64,000 nt of DNA from Candidatus Kouleothrix ribensis (GTDB lineage: Bacteria > Chloroflexota > Chloroflexia > Chloroflexales > Roseiflexaceae): the NCBI GenBank assembly GCA_016722075.1, contig JADKGW010000001.1, forward strand, positions 434,001 to 498,000, written 5' to 3'. Numbering within the stretch: the first letter of the stretch is position 1; every line of letters begins with the position of its first letter. Of this stretch, positions 53,190 to 62,400 are shown in pieces. Both the position numbers and the translations under genes were made by a program. The notes below the pieces were generated by a model that did no database searches, had not been told where the DNA came from, and worked only from the letters and a program-made list of their open reading frames with translations.

Positions 53190-53507
53190 GATCTGCGGCT
53201 GCGCACGCAGCGTATGTGCTCGCTGCGGCTGGCCGGCGATGCCGATCACGACTGGCTATCCGCCGCGCGCAGCGGCAGCTGGAAGCCGCTGCATGCACGG
53301 CAGTGTATACTACACGCGCGCGGCCAACTCCGCCGGCTGGCGCGTATCATAACTCGCTTCGCTTGATTACTTATAGTTTGTGGTGCGCTGCGCGCAGAGC
53401 CGCGCAGCGCACCACAAAGGGAAATACCGGGGGCGGCGAAGCCGCCCCCGAACCCCCACCGAACTGTACGTGTTCACCCAGATTTAGTATCAGAGCGCAA
53501 GAGCACC
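53190..53507. other. 318-bp intergenic region occupied largely by a MITE-like element
   Basis: 53345-53490 is element copy C. The remaining 155 bp hold no gene. The recD2 start lies 18 bp after the element, so the element end must also be part of the recD2 promoter or leader. Confidence 0.55.
53345..53490. mobile_element. MITE-like palindromic element, copy C
   Basis: Ends resemble copies A and B (TATCATAACTCGCTTCGCTTGATT at the left; CACGTACAGTTCGG when the right side is read in reverse). Two internal hairpins are present: an 18-bp perfect stem (53377-53394 with 53401-53418) and CGGGGGCGGC/GCCGCCCCCG (53428-53437 with 53441-53450), the latter identical in its arms to copy A. Confidence 0.7.
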
Positions 53508-55700
53508 ATGGCCAGACTGAATGGCATCCTCGAGCGGATCACCTTCCATAGTGAGACCGACGGCTACACCGTCGCGCGTGTGCTTCCCAAAGATAAACCA
53601 TACCAGGTGACGATCGTCGGCAAGCTGCTGGGTGTGCAGGTCGGCGAGTCGGTCGAGCTCGAGGGCCGCTGGGTCGATCACCCCGAGCACGGCCGGCAGT
53701 TTGAGGTCGAGCGCTACCGCACCGTGCTGCCGGCCACTGTCGAAGGCATCCGGCGCTACCTCGGCTCGGGGCTGATCAAAGGCATTGGCCCGGTGATGGC
53801 CCGCCGGATCGCCGAGACCTTCGGCAGCTACACGCTGCACGTGCTCGAACACGAGCCGCTGCGGCTGCACGAAGTGTCGGGCCTTGGCCCCAAGCGCGTC
53901 GATCGCATCCAGCAGGCCTGGGCCGAGCAGCAGCAGATCAAGGCGATCATGCTGTTCCTGCAGGATCTCGAGATTACACCAGGCCTGGCGGTGCGGATCT
54001 ACAAGCAGTATGGCGAGCAGTCGCTTGGCGTGGTACAGGCCACGCCCTACCGCCTGGCCGACGACGTGTATGGCATCGGCTTTCTGACGGCCGACAAGAT
54101 CGCCCAGGCGCTGGGCATCCCGCACGATTCGCCGCAGCGCGTGGGCGCGGGGCTGCGCTACACGCTTAGCCAGGCTGCCGACGAGGGCCACTGCTTCTTG
54201 CCATGGGCCGAGCTGGCCGAGCGCGGCGCGGCGCTGCTGGGCGTCGACCTGGCCGTGGTCGAGGCCACACTCGGCGCGATTGTGATCACGCGCGAAGTGC
54301 ATGCCGAAGCGTGGGACGGCCAGCGGATGGTCTACCTTCAGCCATTCTACCGCGCCGAGCGTGCGGTGGCCGAGCGCGTGCATGATCTGCTGCGCGCGCC
54401 CTCGCAGATCGCAGCATTCTTTCGCACGGCGAACTGGGCGCGTGTGTTCGACTTCCTGGCCGACAAGCGCGCAATAACGCTGACCGAGCAGCAGCGCGAG
54501 GCCGTGCAGATGGCGCTGACCAACAAAGTGAGCGTGCTAACCGGTGGGCCGGGTACCGGGAAGACCGTGACGACGCGCACAATTATTATGGCGCTGCAGC
54601 AGCGCGGCGAGAAGTTCGTGCTGGCCTCGCCGACTGGGCGCGCGGCCAAGCGCCTGAGCGAGGCCACCGGCGCCGAGGCCAGCACCATCCACCGGCTGCT
54701 CGAGTTTTCGCCGATCGGCGGGCCACACTTCAAGCGCAACCTCGAGAATCCGCTCGATGTGGCGCTGGTCGTGGTCGATGAAGTCAGTATGCTCGATATT
54801 CTGCTGGCCAACAGCCTGCTGAAGGCGGTGCCGCCGCATGCCCATGTGCTGCTGGTGGGCGATGCCGACCAGCTGCCGAGCGTGGGGCCGGGCCGGGTGC
54901 TGTGCGACATGCTCGACAGCATGGCGGTGCCGAGCATCCACCTCGACACGATCTTCCGCCAGGCCGAGGGCAGCGGGATCGTGGCCAACGCGCACCGGAT
55001 CAACCAGGGCGAGCTGCCCTGGTTTGCACGCCAGGCCGGCGCCGAGGCCGGGCGCATCAACGACTGCTTCTTCTTCTCGCGCCCCGTGCCCGACATGTGC
55101 GCCGAGCTGGTGGTCGAGGTAGTGGGCGAGCGCATCCCACGCCGCTTCGGGCTCGACCCGCGCCGCGATATTCAGGTGCTGACGCCGACGCACCGCGGGC
55201 CGGCCGGTGTGGCCAACCTGAATGTGCTGCTTCAGGCCGCACTCAACCCGGCCGACGAGCAGCGCCCCGAGCAGCGCTTCGGCGCGACTGTGTTTCGGGC
55301 GGGCGACCGCGTGCTGCAGCTGCGCAACAACTACGACCTCGAGGTCTACAACGGTGATATTGGCGAAATCGTGGCGATCGATCCAGTCGAGCAGCTGTTG
55401 ACGGTGCGCTACGACGACGCGCGCGACGTGGCCTACGATTTCGGGCTGCTCGATGAGCTAACGCTGGCGTATGCGATCTCGGTACACAAGGCCCAGGGTG
55501 CCGAATACCCGTGCGTGGTCATCCCGCTGCTGACGCAGCACTACACGCTGCTGCAGCGCAACCTGCTGTATACAGCGGTGACACGCGCCAAACAACTGGT
55601 GGTGTTGCTGGGCGACCGGCGCGCGATTGCGATTGCAGTGAAGAATAACCGTGTTGCCGCGCGCTACACTGGCCTGGCGCGCCGGCTGAAAGCGGGCTAG
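53508..55700 (+). CDS. recD2: RecD2-type ATP-dependent DNA helicase
   Basis: This 730-residue 5'-3' superfamily 1B helicase belongs to the RecBC-independent RecD2 group. An N-terminal OB/HhH region has GIGPVMARRI and VSGLGPKRVDRI, helix-hairpin-helix motifs that mark RecD2. The helicase core carries Walker A LTGGPGTGKT (about 344-353), Walker B VVVDEVSM, motif III LVGDADQLPSVGPG and the C-terminal VHKAQGAEYP and YTAVTRAK. Length is normal. It has likely roles in stress repair and replication-fork processing. recBC genes are not in the window. Confidence 0.94.
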   Translation: MARLNGILERITFHSETDGYTVARVLPKDKPYQVTIVGKLLGVQVGESVELEGRWVDHPEHGRQFEVERYRTVLPATVEGIRRYLGSGLIKGIGPVMARRIAETFGSYTLHVLEHEPLRLHEVSGLGPKRVDRIQQAWAEQQQIKAIMLFLQDLEITPGLAVRIYKQYGEQSLGVVQATPYRLADDVYGIGFLTADKIAQALGIPHDSPQRVGAGLRYTLSQAADEGHCFLPWAELAERGAALLGVDLAVVEATLGAIVITREVHAEAWDGQRMVYLQPFYRAERAVAERVHDLLRAPSQIAAFFRTANWARVFDFLADKRAITLTEQQREAVQMALTNKVSVLTGGPGTGKTVTTRTIIMALQQRGEKFVLASPTGRAAKRLSEATGAEASTIHRLLEFSPIGGPHFKRNLENPLDVALVVVDEVSMLDILLANSLLKAVPPHAHVLLVGDADQLPSVGPGRVLCDMLDSMAVPSIHLDTIFRQAEGSGIVANAHRINQGELPWFARQAGAEAGRINDCFFFSRPVPDMCAELVVEVVGERIPRRFGLDPRRDIQVLTPTHRGPAGVANLNVLLQAALNPADEQRPEQRFGATVFRAGDRVLQLRNNYDLEVYNGDIGEIVAIDPVEQLLTVRYDDARDVAYDFGLLDELTLAYAISVHKAQGAEYPCVVIPLLTQHYTLLQRNLLYTAVTRAKQLVVLLGDRRAIAIAVKNNRVAARYTGLARRLKAG

Positions 55701-56031
55701 TAAATGATAATTTTCTCATACTACGATACGTAATATAGCGTATGGTTTTTCATCGTACGATTCGGTATAGTATGACCGTATGTGATATTGATGCAGTTTT
55801 TAGGACTTTAGTATGCTTGACGGGCATACGATCCTATGTCATAATCCGGCTCAAATCCCAACAAACAAGAATTACTTACTGCGAAGTATTTTTCCAGAAT
55901 CTGCTATAATGCAGATCCCACCGGAGCGGGAAGAGACTCGCCGCCTTGATCGCGGCCTGCCGTCTACGACTAAACAAGTAGTGTAGATCGGTCTGCGTCC
56001 TCCAGCGCAACATATGGCATAAGGAGGCTCT
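55701..56031. other. 331-bp AT-rich intergenic region with promoter and structured leader
   Basis: Markedly more AT-rich than anything nearby, especially 55701-55890. It holds the TATAAT at 55905-55910 and a ~120-nt leader for the surface-protein gene. The leader has several complementary arms: GCAGA 55911-55915 with TCTGC 55992-55996, and CCGTCTAC (about 55960-55967) with GTGTAGATCGG (55981-55991). It matches no riboswitch class I recognise. Confidence 0.45.
55905..55910 (+). promoter_or_regulatory. -10 box (TATAAT) of the surface-protein gene
   Basis: A perfect TATAAT lies 121 bp before the ATG; no convincing -35 box. Confidence 0.45.
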
Positions 56032-57462
56032 ATGAACACGGCCTGGCGATTTCACACCATGGGATGGGTACGACGTGGCTGGCGGTTGGGTGCGGGTTTA
56101 ATCGCGCTGCTGGTGTTCAGCTCGGTCGCACTGGCGGCCAGCCCGGTCACTGGCACATTTGTTGGCGCCTCGGCGGCGCGTGGCCAGCAAGTAACCTTCA
56201 CGACTCCGCGCAACACGGTCGTCACCGATTGGGCCGGTGTGTTGCTGCTCCAGCTCGATGGTGCCACACCTGGTGATAAGCAGGGCGCGCTGGTCGATGT
56301 GTTCTGCATCCAGCTGTTCGTGTCGGTGCGGCCAAACGATATCTATGTGAGCGGCGGCCCGGTCACAGGCGTGACTGGCGGCGGCTACATCCGCTACCTG
56401 CTGGCGCGCTACCCGGCCGCATCGGTGACGACCCAGGCCGAGGGTGCTGCGCGGCAGCTGGCGATCTGGCATTTTTCCGACGCGCTTGATCTCACCACGA
56501 TCCAGGACCCGGCCATCCGCGCGCGCGCGATTGCGCTGGCCGATGAAGCGCAGGCCAACGGCCCCTTGAATACGATCACACCGGGGGTGGCATCGCTGAC
56601 GCTCACGCCGGCCAACGCCACCGTGCCGCAGGGCCAGCCGGTAGCCTACACCGTGACGATCCAGCCGCCCGATGCCGCGTCGTCGATCAATATCACCGTC
56701 GATGGCACCGCGGTGCTCGATAATGGCAGCCAGCAGGCAACGCTGCCGCTAAACCAGGGCAGCGCGACCTTCAACGTGACCAACCCAGGCGTTGGTACGG
56801 CCAACATCACGGCCATCGCGCCCGACTTGATCGATGCCGGCACGGTGTTCGACCCGCGCAACAACCGCCGCACGCAACGGCTGGTGCTGGGCAATAGCCT
56901 GACGCTAGAGGCGCGCGCACAGGTGCAGACGACCTGGCAGCAAGCGACGCCGACCTTCACGGCGACGCCGACCCTGCCGGGCCCAACCGTGACACCGACT
57001 ACGCCGGTCGACACGGTGACACCCACGCTGCCGAGCGCGACTGTGACGCCGATTACAGCGACACCAGGCGACGCGCCAACCCCGCCGGCCTCGGTTACGC
57101 CACCTGCGACGGTGCCGCCGACTGAGACGACGCGGCCGAATCGCAATAACACGCCGACGCCCGAGAACCCGACCGCGCCGCCACCTGGTGGCCAGTCGAC
57201 GCCGACACCCGAGAACCCGACCGCGCCGCCACCTGGTGGCCAGTCGACGCCGACGCCCGAGGGTGCGACTGCGCCCCCGGCTGGTGAGACGCCGCCGGCC
57301 GGTGGGGTTCCGCCCGCGACCAGCAGCCAGGCCCAGCCACGGCCGCGCAGCCTGCCGAACACCGGCTCGCCGGCCGGCGATCTGGCCGAGTGGATGCTAC
57401 TGGCAGCCGTGGTTCTGCTGGTGGCGGGGCTGGCGCTTCAGAAGCGCGGCGTACGGCGCTAG
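56032..57462 (+). CDS. secreted surface protein, thioester-like domain, LPNTG-type C-terminus
   Basis: This 476-residue exported protein has a signal peptide (about 1-36, cleavage after ALA). The next ~150 residues contain VFCIQLF and EGAARQLAIWHFSDA. These are the Cys and Gln blocks of thioester (TQXA-type) adhesin domains, where the Cys-Gln pair can form a reactive bond. A beta-sandwich region (about 190-290) and a long Thr/Pro-rich stalk follow; the stalk includes tandem NPTAPPPGGQSTPTPE repeats. The end, SLPNTGSPAGDL, then a hydrophobic helix and QKRGVRR, is a sortase sorting signal. AAGGAGG precedes the ATG. No sortase gene is in the window. Confidence 0.82.
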   Translation: MNTAWRFHTMGWVRRGWRLGAGLIALLVFSSVALAASPVTGTFVGASAARGQQVTFTTPRNTVVTDWAGVLLLQLDGATPGDKQGALVDVFCIQLFVSVRPNDIYVSGGPVTGVTGGGYIRYLLARYPAASVTTQAEGAARQLAIWHFSDALDLTTIQDPAIRARAIALADEAQANGPLNTITPGVASLTLTPANATVPQGQPVAYTVTIQPPDAASSINITVDGTAVLDNGSQQATLPLNQGSATFNVTNPGVGTANITAIAPDLIDAGTVFDPRNNRRTQRLVLGNSLTLEARAQVQTTWQQATPTFTATPTLPGPTVTPTTPVDTVTPTLPSATVTPITATPGDAPTPPASVTPPATVPPTETTRPNRNNTPTPENPTAPPPGGQSTPTPENPTAPPPGGQSTPTPEGATAPPAGETPPAGGVPPATSSQAQPRPRSLPNTGSPAGDLAEWMLLAAVVLLVAGLALQKRGVRR

Positions 57463-57480
57463 AGCGCTGGTAGTGTAACC

Positions 57481-57521
57481 CTTTCTGGTGCGGTGCGGCT
57501 TCGCCGCACCGCACCAGAAAG
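57481..57521. terminator. 19-bp perfect stem between convergent genes
   Basis: CTTTCTGGTGCGGTGCGGC, loop TTC, and its exact complement. It lies after the surface-protein gene (+) and before the end of the site-2 protease gene (-), so it can serve both. Confidence 0.65.
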
Positions 57522-57580
57522 CCCGATTGCGAGAAGCCAGCCGCCCCCAAGCCCCGCAAAGCTGTTGCGCCACCGGCGTT

Positions 57581-58717
57581 CTAATCGCCGGCCTGCCCGG
57601 AGCTGCGCAGCTGCAGCTGGCGCTGCTGAAACGTGATCACCATGAACGCCTCGGCGATATCCTCCAGGCTGACTAGCCCCAGGTAGCTGCTGCCCTCGTA
57701 GACGGCCACCACCCGCGCGCCCTGCGCTTTCATCAGCTCGCGCACCGACTCGAGCGAAGCGCTGGCCTCGACGCGCACAATCTCGCGTTGCATGATCCCG
57801 GTGACATACCCATCGACGGTATCGGTTGCCAGCGCGTGTAGTACATCGTTGCGTGTGACGATGCCGATCGGCTGGCCGGCCTGCATCACCGCAAAATCGG
57901 GCTGGTAGCTGGTTAGAATATAGTTGGCCACGCTACTGACACGCTCCCCAATCTGTAGGGTCAGCGCATGTTTGTTGTAGGCATCGCCGACGCGGCGAGT
58001 CTCGAGCACGGTGCGTGCCTGGCCTTCCGCGTTCTCTTGCCCGGCGCCGACGAACACGAACAGCGCCACCAGCGCCAGCAGAATATTGCCGCTCAGGAAG
58101 CCATAGACGCCCAGGCCGATCGCGATTACCTGGCCAATGATCGTGGCAATGCGGGTGGCACGCTGGTAGTGCATGAACATCGCTAGCACCGCACGCAGCA
58201 TGCGCCCGCCGTCGAGCGGGAAGGCCGGGATGAGGTTAAACAGCACCAGGCTGATATTCGCCGCCAGCAACCAGGCCAGCATCAGCTGGAACGACGGCGC
58301 CGGCAGCTGGCCACCGACCAGGCCCTGGCCGTTCAGCACATCGAGCGGGTTGGCCGCACCGGTGAGCGCGAACAGCAGCACAGCGATAGCCAGATTGACC
58401 AGTGGCCCGGCCGCCGCGATCAGCAGCTCGTGGAGTGGCCTGGACGGGTTGCGGCTCATCAGCGCCACGCCGCCAAGCGGCAGCAACACGATCTCGCGCA
58501 CCGGCACACCGAAGCGCTGGGCCACCAGGCTGTGCCCCAGCTCGTGCAGCGTTACACACACGAACAGCAAGATCATCAGCAGAATGCCGAACAACGCGCC
58601 GGCCATGCCGAAGCGCCCACCCCATTGTAGCGCGCCAAGCAGCAGGATCAGGAAAAATGTGATATGGATTTTGATATCGATGCCGGCGACCCGCGTGAAG
58701 CGAAAAGACCAGTTCAT
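57581..58717 (-). CDS. site-2 protease family (M50) zinc metalloprotease with CBS pair
   Basis: This 378-residue membrane protease has about six helices. The zinc motif HELGHS (about 59-64) and the second ligand in NLIPAFPLDGGR (about 155-166) identify the S2P/M50 family. The C-terminal ~140 residues form two CBS domains (DFAVMQAGQPIGIVTRNDV, VVAVYEGSSYLGLVSLED), which bind adenosyl ligands and often regulate S2P relatives. It probably cleaves transmembrane regulators. TGAGGAACCC precedes the ATG at 58717. Confidence 0.92.
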   Translation of the reverse strand: MNWSFRFTRVAGIDIKIHITFFLILLLGALQWGGRFGMAGALFGILLMILLFVCVTLHELGHSLVAQRFGVPVREIVLLPLGGVALMSRNPSRPLHELLIAAAGPLVNLAIAVLLFALTGAANPLDVLNGQGLVGGQLPAPSFQLMLAWLLAANISLVLFNLIPAFPLDGGRMLRAVLAMFMHYQRATRIATIIGQVIAIGLGVYGFLSGNILLALVALFVFVGAGQENAEGQARTVLETRRVGDAYNKHALTLQIGERVSSVANYILTSYQPDFAVMQAGQPIGIVTRNDVLHALATDTVDGYVTGIMQREIVRVEASASLESVRELMKAQGARVVAVYEGSSYLGLVSLEDIAEAFMVITFQQRQLQLRSSGQAGD

Positions 58718-58797
58718 TGGGTTCCTCAATCTAAAAGCGAAGCTCGCGAGCGGTGCCCGTGCATGCCGCACTTGAAGGCATGCACGGGCGTGGGCGG

Positions 58798-59781
58798 TTA
58801 GCCGACGCGCACGGGCTGGGCGGCCAGCCGCCGCGCGCGCAACAGCGAGGCAACCACGGCCACAGCCAGGATGCCGGCCACCACACCAAGCGAGACTGCG
58901 GTAGGGATCTTGTAGGAGCTGCCGGTCAGCAGTGTGCTCAGGTCGGGCATCAGCATCTTGACACCCACGAACGTCAGCACCACCGACAGGCCGAGCTTGA
59001 GGTAGTGGAACTTATCCATCACACCGGCAAGCAGGAAGTACAGCGAGCGCAGGCCCAGGATTGCAAACACATTCGAAGTGTACACAATAAACGGCTCTTG
59101 CGTCACCGCGAAGATCGCCGGGATCGAGTCGACCGCGAACACCAGGTCGGTGCTCTCGACCATCAGCAGCACCAGGAACAGCGGCGTAGCCAGCAGCTTG
59201 CCGGAGTGGCGCACGAAGAAGCTCGCGCCGTGGTAATCTTGAGTCACTGGCATGAACCGGCGGAACAGCTTGATCAGCGGGTTATCCTCGGGATGCAGCT
59301 CTTCGTTCTTGTGGAAGGCCATTTTGACGCCGGTGAAGATCAGAAACGCGCCGAAGATCCAGATGATCCAGTGGAACTCTTTGATCAGTGCGGCCCCAAC
59401 CAGGATCAGCACGGCGCGCATCAGCAGCGCGCCCAGAATGCCCCAGAACAGCACGCGATGCTGATACTGCGCCGGCACGCTGAAGTAGCTGAAGATCAGC
59501 ACGAACACGAAGATATTGTCGACGCTGAGCGATTTCTCGATCAGGTAGCCAGTGAAGAACGCCAGCGCCGCGTCGCCGTTCGAGTAGGCACTACCCGGCA
59601 CCAGCTGATTCCAGAAGAGGTAGATACCGAGGTTGAATACCATGGCCAGGCTGATCCACACCACGCTCCAGCTCGTCGCCTCGCGCACCGATATGGCATG
59701 CGCTTTGCGGTGAAACACGCCCAGGTCGAGCGCCAGCATGGCCAGCACGAAGACATTGAAGCCCACCCACATCCAGATCAT
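58798..59781 (-). CDS. TerC/Alx-family membrane protein, probable Mn2+ exporter
   Basis: This 327-residue protein has about nine membrane helices. Family signatures include FFTGYLIEKSLSVDNIFVFVLIF, the EESTD-like VESTDLVFAVDSIPAIFAVTQ, and FAILGLRSLYFLLAG, with the acidic residues that coordinate metal in TerC proteins. TerC/Alx proteins were linked to tellurite and alkaline stress and are now seen as manganese exporters. The preceding 170 nt are a yybP-ykoY manganese riboswitch with a terminator and a hairpin over the ribosome binding site. This supports control by manganese. A TTGACA-N17-TAGGAT promoter starts the leader. Confidence 0.92.
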   Translation of the reverse strand: MIWMWVGFNVFVLAMLALDLGVFHRKAHAISVREATSWSVVWISLAMVFNLGIYLFWNQLVPGSAYSNGDAALAFFTGYLIEKSLSVDNIFVFVLIFSYFSVPAQYQHRVLFWGILGALLMRAVLILVGAALIKEFHWIIWIFGAFLIFTGVKMAFHKNEELHPEDNPLIKLFRRFMPVTQDYHGASFFVRHSGKLLATPLFLVLLMVESTDLVFAVDSIPAIFAVTQEPFIVYTSNVFAILGLRSLYFLLAGVMDKFHYLKLGLSVVLTFVGVKMLMPDLSTLLTGSSYKIPTAVSLGVVAGILAVAVVASLLRARRLAAQPVRVG

Positions 59782-59782
59782 T

Positions 59783-59975
59783 GGTCTATACTCCTTGCAT
59801 ATAGACCGTGGGGCATACAAAAAGGCGAGCACCCCACGGCAGCAACGTGTCGTGATGGTCTCGCCAATAGTGTCTTACACATACAACCGGCCGAGAACAA
59901 CAGCATTGTGATGCGCTGTGGCTCTGTACTGACGACCGGCTGACTCGCCTGGTGCGAGTGGCTACTCCCCAACCT
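59783..59975 (-). promoter_or_regulatory. yybP-ykoY manganese riboswitch with expression platform
   Basis: On the minus strand the aptamer core shows GGGGAGTAGC (59970-59961), GTCGTCAGTACAGAG in the middle and GGCGAGACC (59865-59857), the marks of yybP-ykoY. Downstream, GGCGAG of the aptamer (59865-59860) can pair with CTCGCC (59829-59824), which is followed by TTTTT: an intrinsic terminator. A competing hairpin pairs 59839-59832 with 59813-59806. A third (59807-59800 with 59790-59783) holds AAGGAG in its loop. Switching may therefore act on both transcription and translation. Which state binds Mn2+ cannot be assigned from sequence alone. Confidence 0.85.
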
Positions 59976-59981
59976 TCAGCA

Positions 59982-60010
59982 ATCCTACCACGCTGCACAG
60001 GTTTTGTCAA
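59982..60010 (-). promoter_or_regulatory. promoter of the riboswitch-terC transcript
   Basis: On the minus strand TTGACA (60010-60005), a 17-bp spacer and TAGGAT (59987-59982), placing the start near 59975, just before the aptamer. Confidence 0.75.
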
Positions 60011-60157
60011 GGGTTGATTTGATGTGCCGACGCTCAGGGTGGGCCGGGGTGCCCCAGGCCGCAGCGGGCTATGGTATGATGATGGGCGCCGATCAGTAGC
60101 AGTGGCGGGCCGCCCGGCCGAGGGCCGGCAACCGCGCGAGGAGCGAGGAAGACGCGT

Positions 60158-62233
60158 ATGGCGATTGAGCACGACTCCCCCAGGCCGACTAACCGACTTG
60201 CGGATGCGACCAGCCCGTACCTGCTCCAGCACGCGCACAACCCGGTCGATTGGTACCCATGGGGCGCGGAGGCGCTGGCGAAGGCGCGTGCCGAAGATAA
60301 GCCGATCCTATTGAGCGTGGGCTACGCGGCCTGCCACTGGTGCCATGTCATGGCGCACGAGTCGTTCGAAGACGCGGCCACCGCGCGGATCATGAACGAG
60401 CACTTTGTGAATATCAAGGTCGATCGCGAGGAGCGCCCGGATATCGACAGCATCTACATGACGGCGGTGCAGGCCATGACCGGCGGCGGCGGCTGGCCGA
60501 TGACCGTGTTCATGACTGCCGACGGCGTGCCGTTCTACGGCGGCACCTACTTCCCGCCGGCCGCACGCCACGGCATGCCGGCGTTCAGCCAGGTGCTGCG
60601 CAGTGTCGCCGACGCCTACCGCAACCGCCGGGCCGACCTGCTGGCCGCCGGTGATGAGCTGGTGCAGCACATGCGCGCGGCCAGTGCCGGCCGGCTGGCC
60701 GACGGTGCAATCAGCTACGAGCTGCTCGACGACGCCTACGCGGTGTTGCACGGCCAGTTCGACCCGACCTACGGTGGGTTTGGCGGCGCGCCGAAGTTCC
60801 CCCAGCCGATGACTTACGAGTTTTTGCTGCGCTACGCCCAGCGCACCGGCACGGCGCTGGCCTGGCAGATGCTGCACACGACGCTGCGGGCCATGGCCGA
60901 GGGCGGCATGTACGACCAGCTGGGCGGTGGCTTTCACCGCTACAGTGTCGACGAGCGCTGGCTGGTGCCGCACTTCGAGAAGATGCTGTACGACAACGCG
61001 CTGCTGGCGCGCGTGTACACCGAGATGTTCCAGGCCACCGGCGAGCCGTTCTACCGCCGCATCGCCGAGGAGACGCTCGACTACCTGGTGCGCGAGATGC
61101 GCCATCCCGCCGGCGGCTTCTTCTCGACCCAGGATGCCGATAGCGAGGGCCAGGAGGGTAAATTTTTCGTGTGGACGCCGGCCGATCTGCGCGAGATTTT
61201 GCACGGCGACGCGCTGCTGTTCGGCCAGGTGTTCGATGTAACCGAGCGCGGCAACTTCGAGCACAAGAACATTCTGCATGTGCTACGCCGCCCGGCCGAT
61301 GTCGCGCGTGTCACGGGCCAGCCGGTTGCGCGCGTCGAGCAGCTGATCGCGCGTGGCCGGCAGCTGCTGCTCGCAGCGCGCGAGCGGCGCGTCAAGCCGG
61401 CCCGCGACGAGAAGGTGCTGGCGGGCTGGAATGGTATGGCGCTGCGCGCGTTCGCCCAGGCCGCGCTGGCATTCGGGCGGGCCGACTACCGCGCGGTGGC
61501 CGAGCAGAACGCCGCGTTTGTGCTACGCGAGCTGCGGCGCGCCGACGGCACACTGCTGCGGGTGTGGAAAGACGATTGCGCCGGCACTGTGCCGGCCTAC
61601 CTCGACGACCACGCGCTGCTGGCCGATGGGCTGCTGGCACTGTACGAGGCCACATTCGAGCCGGGCTGGCTGCTCGCGGCGCGCGAACTGGCCGACACAA
61701 TGCTGGCGCGTTTTTGGGATGACGCGATCGGCGGGTTTTACGACACCGCCGCCGACCACGAGGCGCTGGTGGTGCGGCCGCGCGACACCGGCGACAATGC
61801 CACGCCGGCCGGCGGCTCGGCCGCTGCCGATGTGCTGCTGCGCCTGGCGCTGATCTTCGATGCGCCGCTGTACCGCGAGCGCGCCGCGACAGTGCTGGGC
61901 AGCCTGGCGCCATTCATGGCGCGCTACCCCACCGGCTTTGGGCGCTACCTGGCCGCCGCCGAGTTCGCACTTAGCGCGCCTAAGGAGATCGCGCTGGTGG
62001 GTGAGCCAGGCGCGGCCGATACCCAGGCGCTGTGCGCCGAGATCTTTGGCGCATTCCGGCCGAACAAGGTCGTGCTGCTGCGCCGCCCCGGCCACGAACC
62101 GCCCGCAATCGGCTCGCCACTGCTGGCCGATCGCGCGCAGATCGGCGGCAAGGCTACCGCCTACGTCTGCCAGAACTACGCGTGTAAGCTGCCGGTGAGC
62201 GACCCGGCCGCGCTGGCGGCGCAGCTCGATTGA
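60158..62233 (+). CDS. DUF255 thioredoxin-like/glycoside-hydrolase-fold protein (YyaL/SPATA20 type)
   Basis: This 691-residue cytosolic protein has residues ~10-170 forming a thioredoxin-like DUF255 domain: NRLADATSPYLLQHAHNPVDWYPW (partly quoted), then CHWCHVMAHESF with the C-x2-C pair, and GGGWPMTVFMTADG. The remaining ~500 residues form an (alpha/alpha)6 barrel with GGFGGAPKFPQPM, GGGFHRYSVDERWLVPHFEKMLYDNA and DEKVLAGWNGM. The family is highly conserved from bacteria to humans but has no settled biochemical role. It is monocistronic and diverges from the riboswitch-terC unit. Confidence 0.93.
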   Translation: MAIEHDSPRPTNRLADATSPYLLQHAHNPVDWYPWGAEALAKARAEDKPILLSVGYAACHWCHVMAHESFEDAATARIMNEHFVNIKVDREERPDIDSIYMTAVQAMTGGGGWPMTVFMTADGVPFYGGTYFPPAARHGMPAFSQVLRSVADAYRNRRADLLAAGDELVQHMRAASAGRLADGAISYELLDDAYAVLHGQFDPTYGGFGGAPKFPQPMTYEFLLRYAQRTGTALAWQMLHTTLRAMAEGGMYDQLGGGFHRYSVDERWLVPHFEKMLYDNALLARVYTEMFQATGEPFYRRIAEETLDYLVREMRHPAGGFFSTQDADSEGQEGKFFVWTPADLREILHGDALLFGQVFDVTERGNFEHKNILHVLRRPADVARVTGQPVARVEQLIARGRQLLLAARERRVKPARDEKVLAGWNGMALRAFAQAALAFGRADYRAVAEQNAAFVLRELRRADGTLLRVWKDDCAGTVPAYLDDHALLADGLLALYEATFEPGWLLAARELADTMLARFWDDAIGGFYDTAADHEALVVRPRDTGDNATPAGGSAAADVLLRLALIFDAPLYRERAATVLGSLAPFMARYPTGFGRYLAAAEFALSAPKEIALVGEPGAADTQALCAEIFGAFRPNKVVLLRRPGHEPPAIGSPLLADRAQIGGKATAYVCQNYACKLPVSDPAALAAQLD

Positions 62234-62400
62234 GCCGCCGAGCACCCGGCGCAGGCTGAGCAATGGGTGCAGGGCGCGGCCCGCCCCTACATGATCATCA
62301 GCGGCGTTGATGATGTAGCCATGCGAGTATCTCCTGCATTTCTTGAACACCAGGCAATAGCTATGGTCGTAGCCATAGGCGTAAGGTGCGCATACTATTC

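Noticed and set aside
55911..55996. known riboswitch class in the leader of the surface-protein gene
   Set aside because: The sequence was compared by eye with core motifs of c-di-GMP, glycine, cobalamin, guanidine, fluoride and ZTP riboswitches and fits none of them.
58753..59943. 396-residue plus-strand frame rich in His and Gln
   Set aside because: Antisense to terC and its riboswitch; both have strong independent support.
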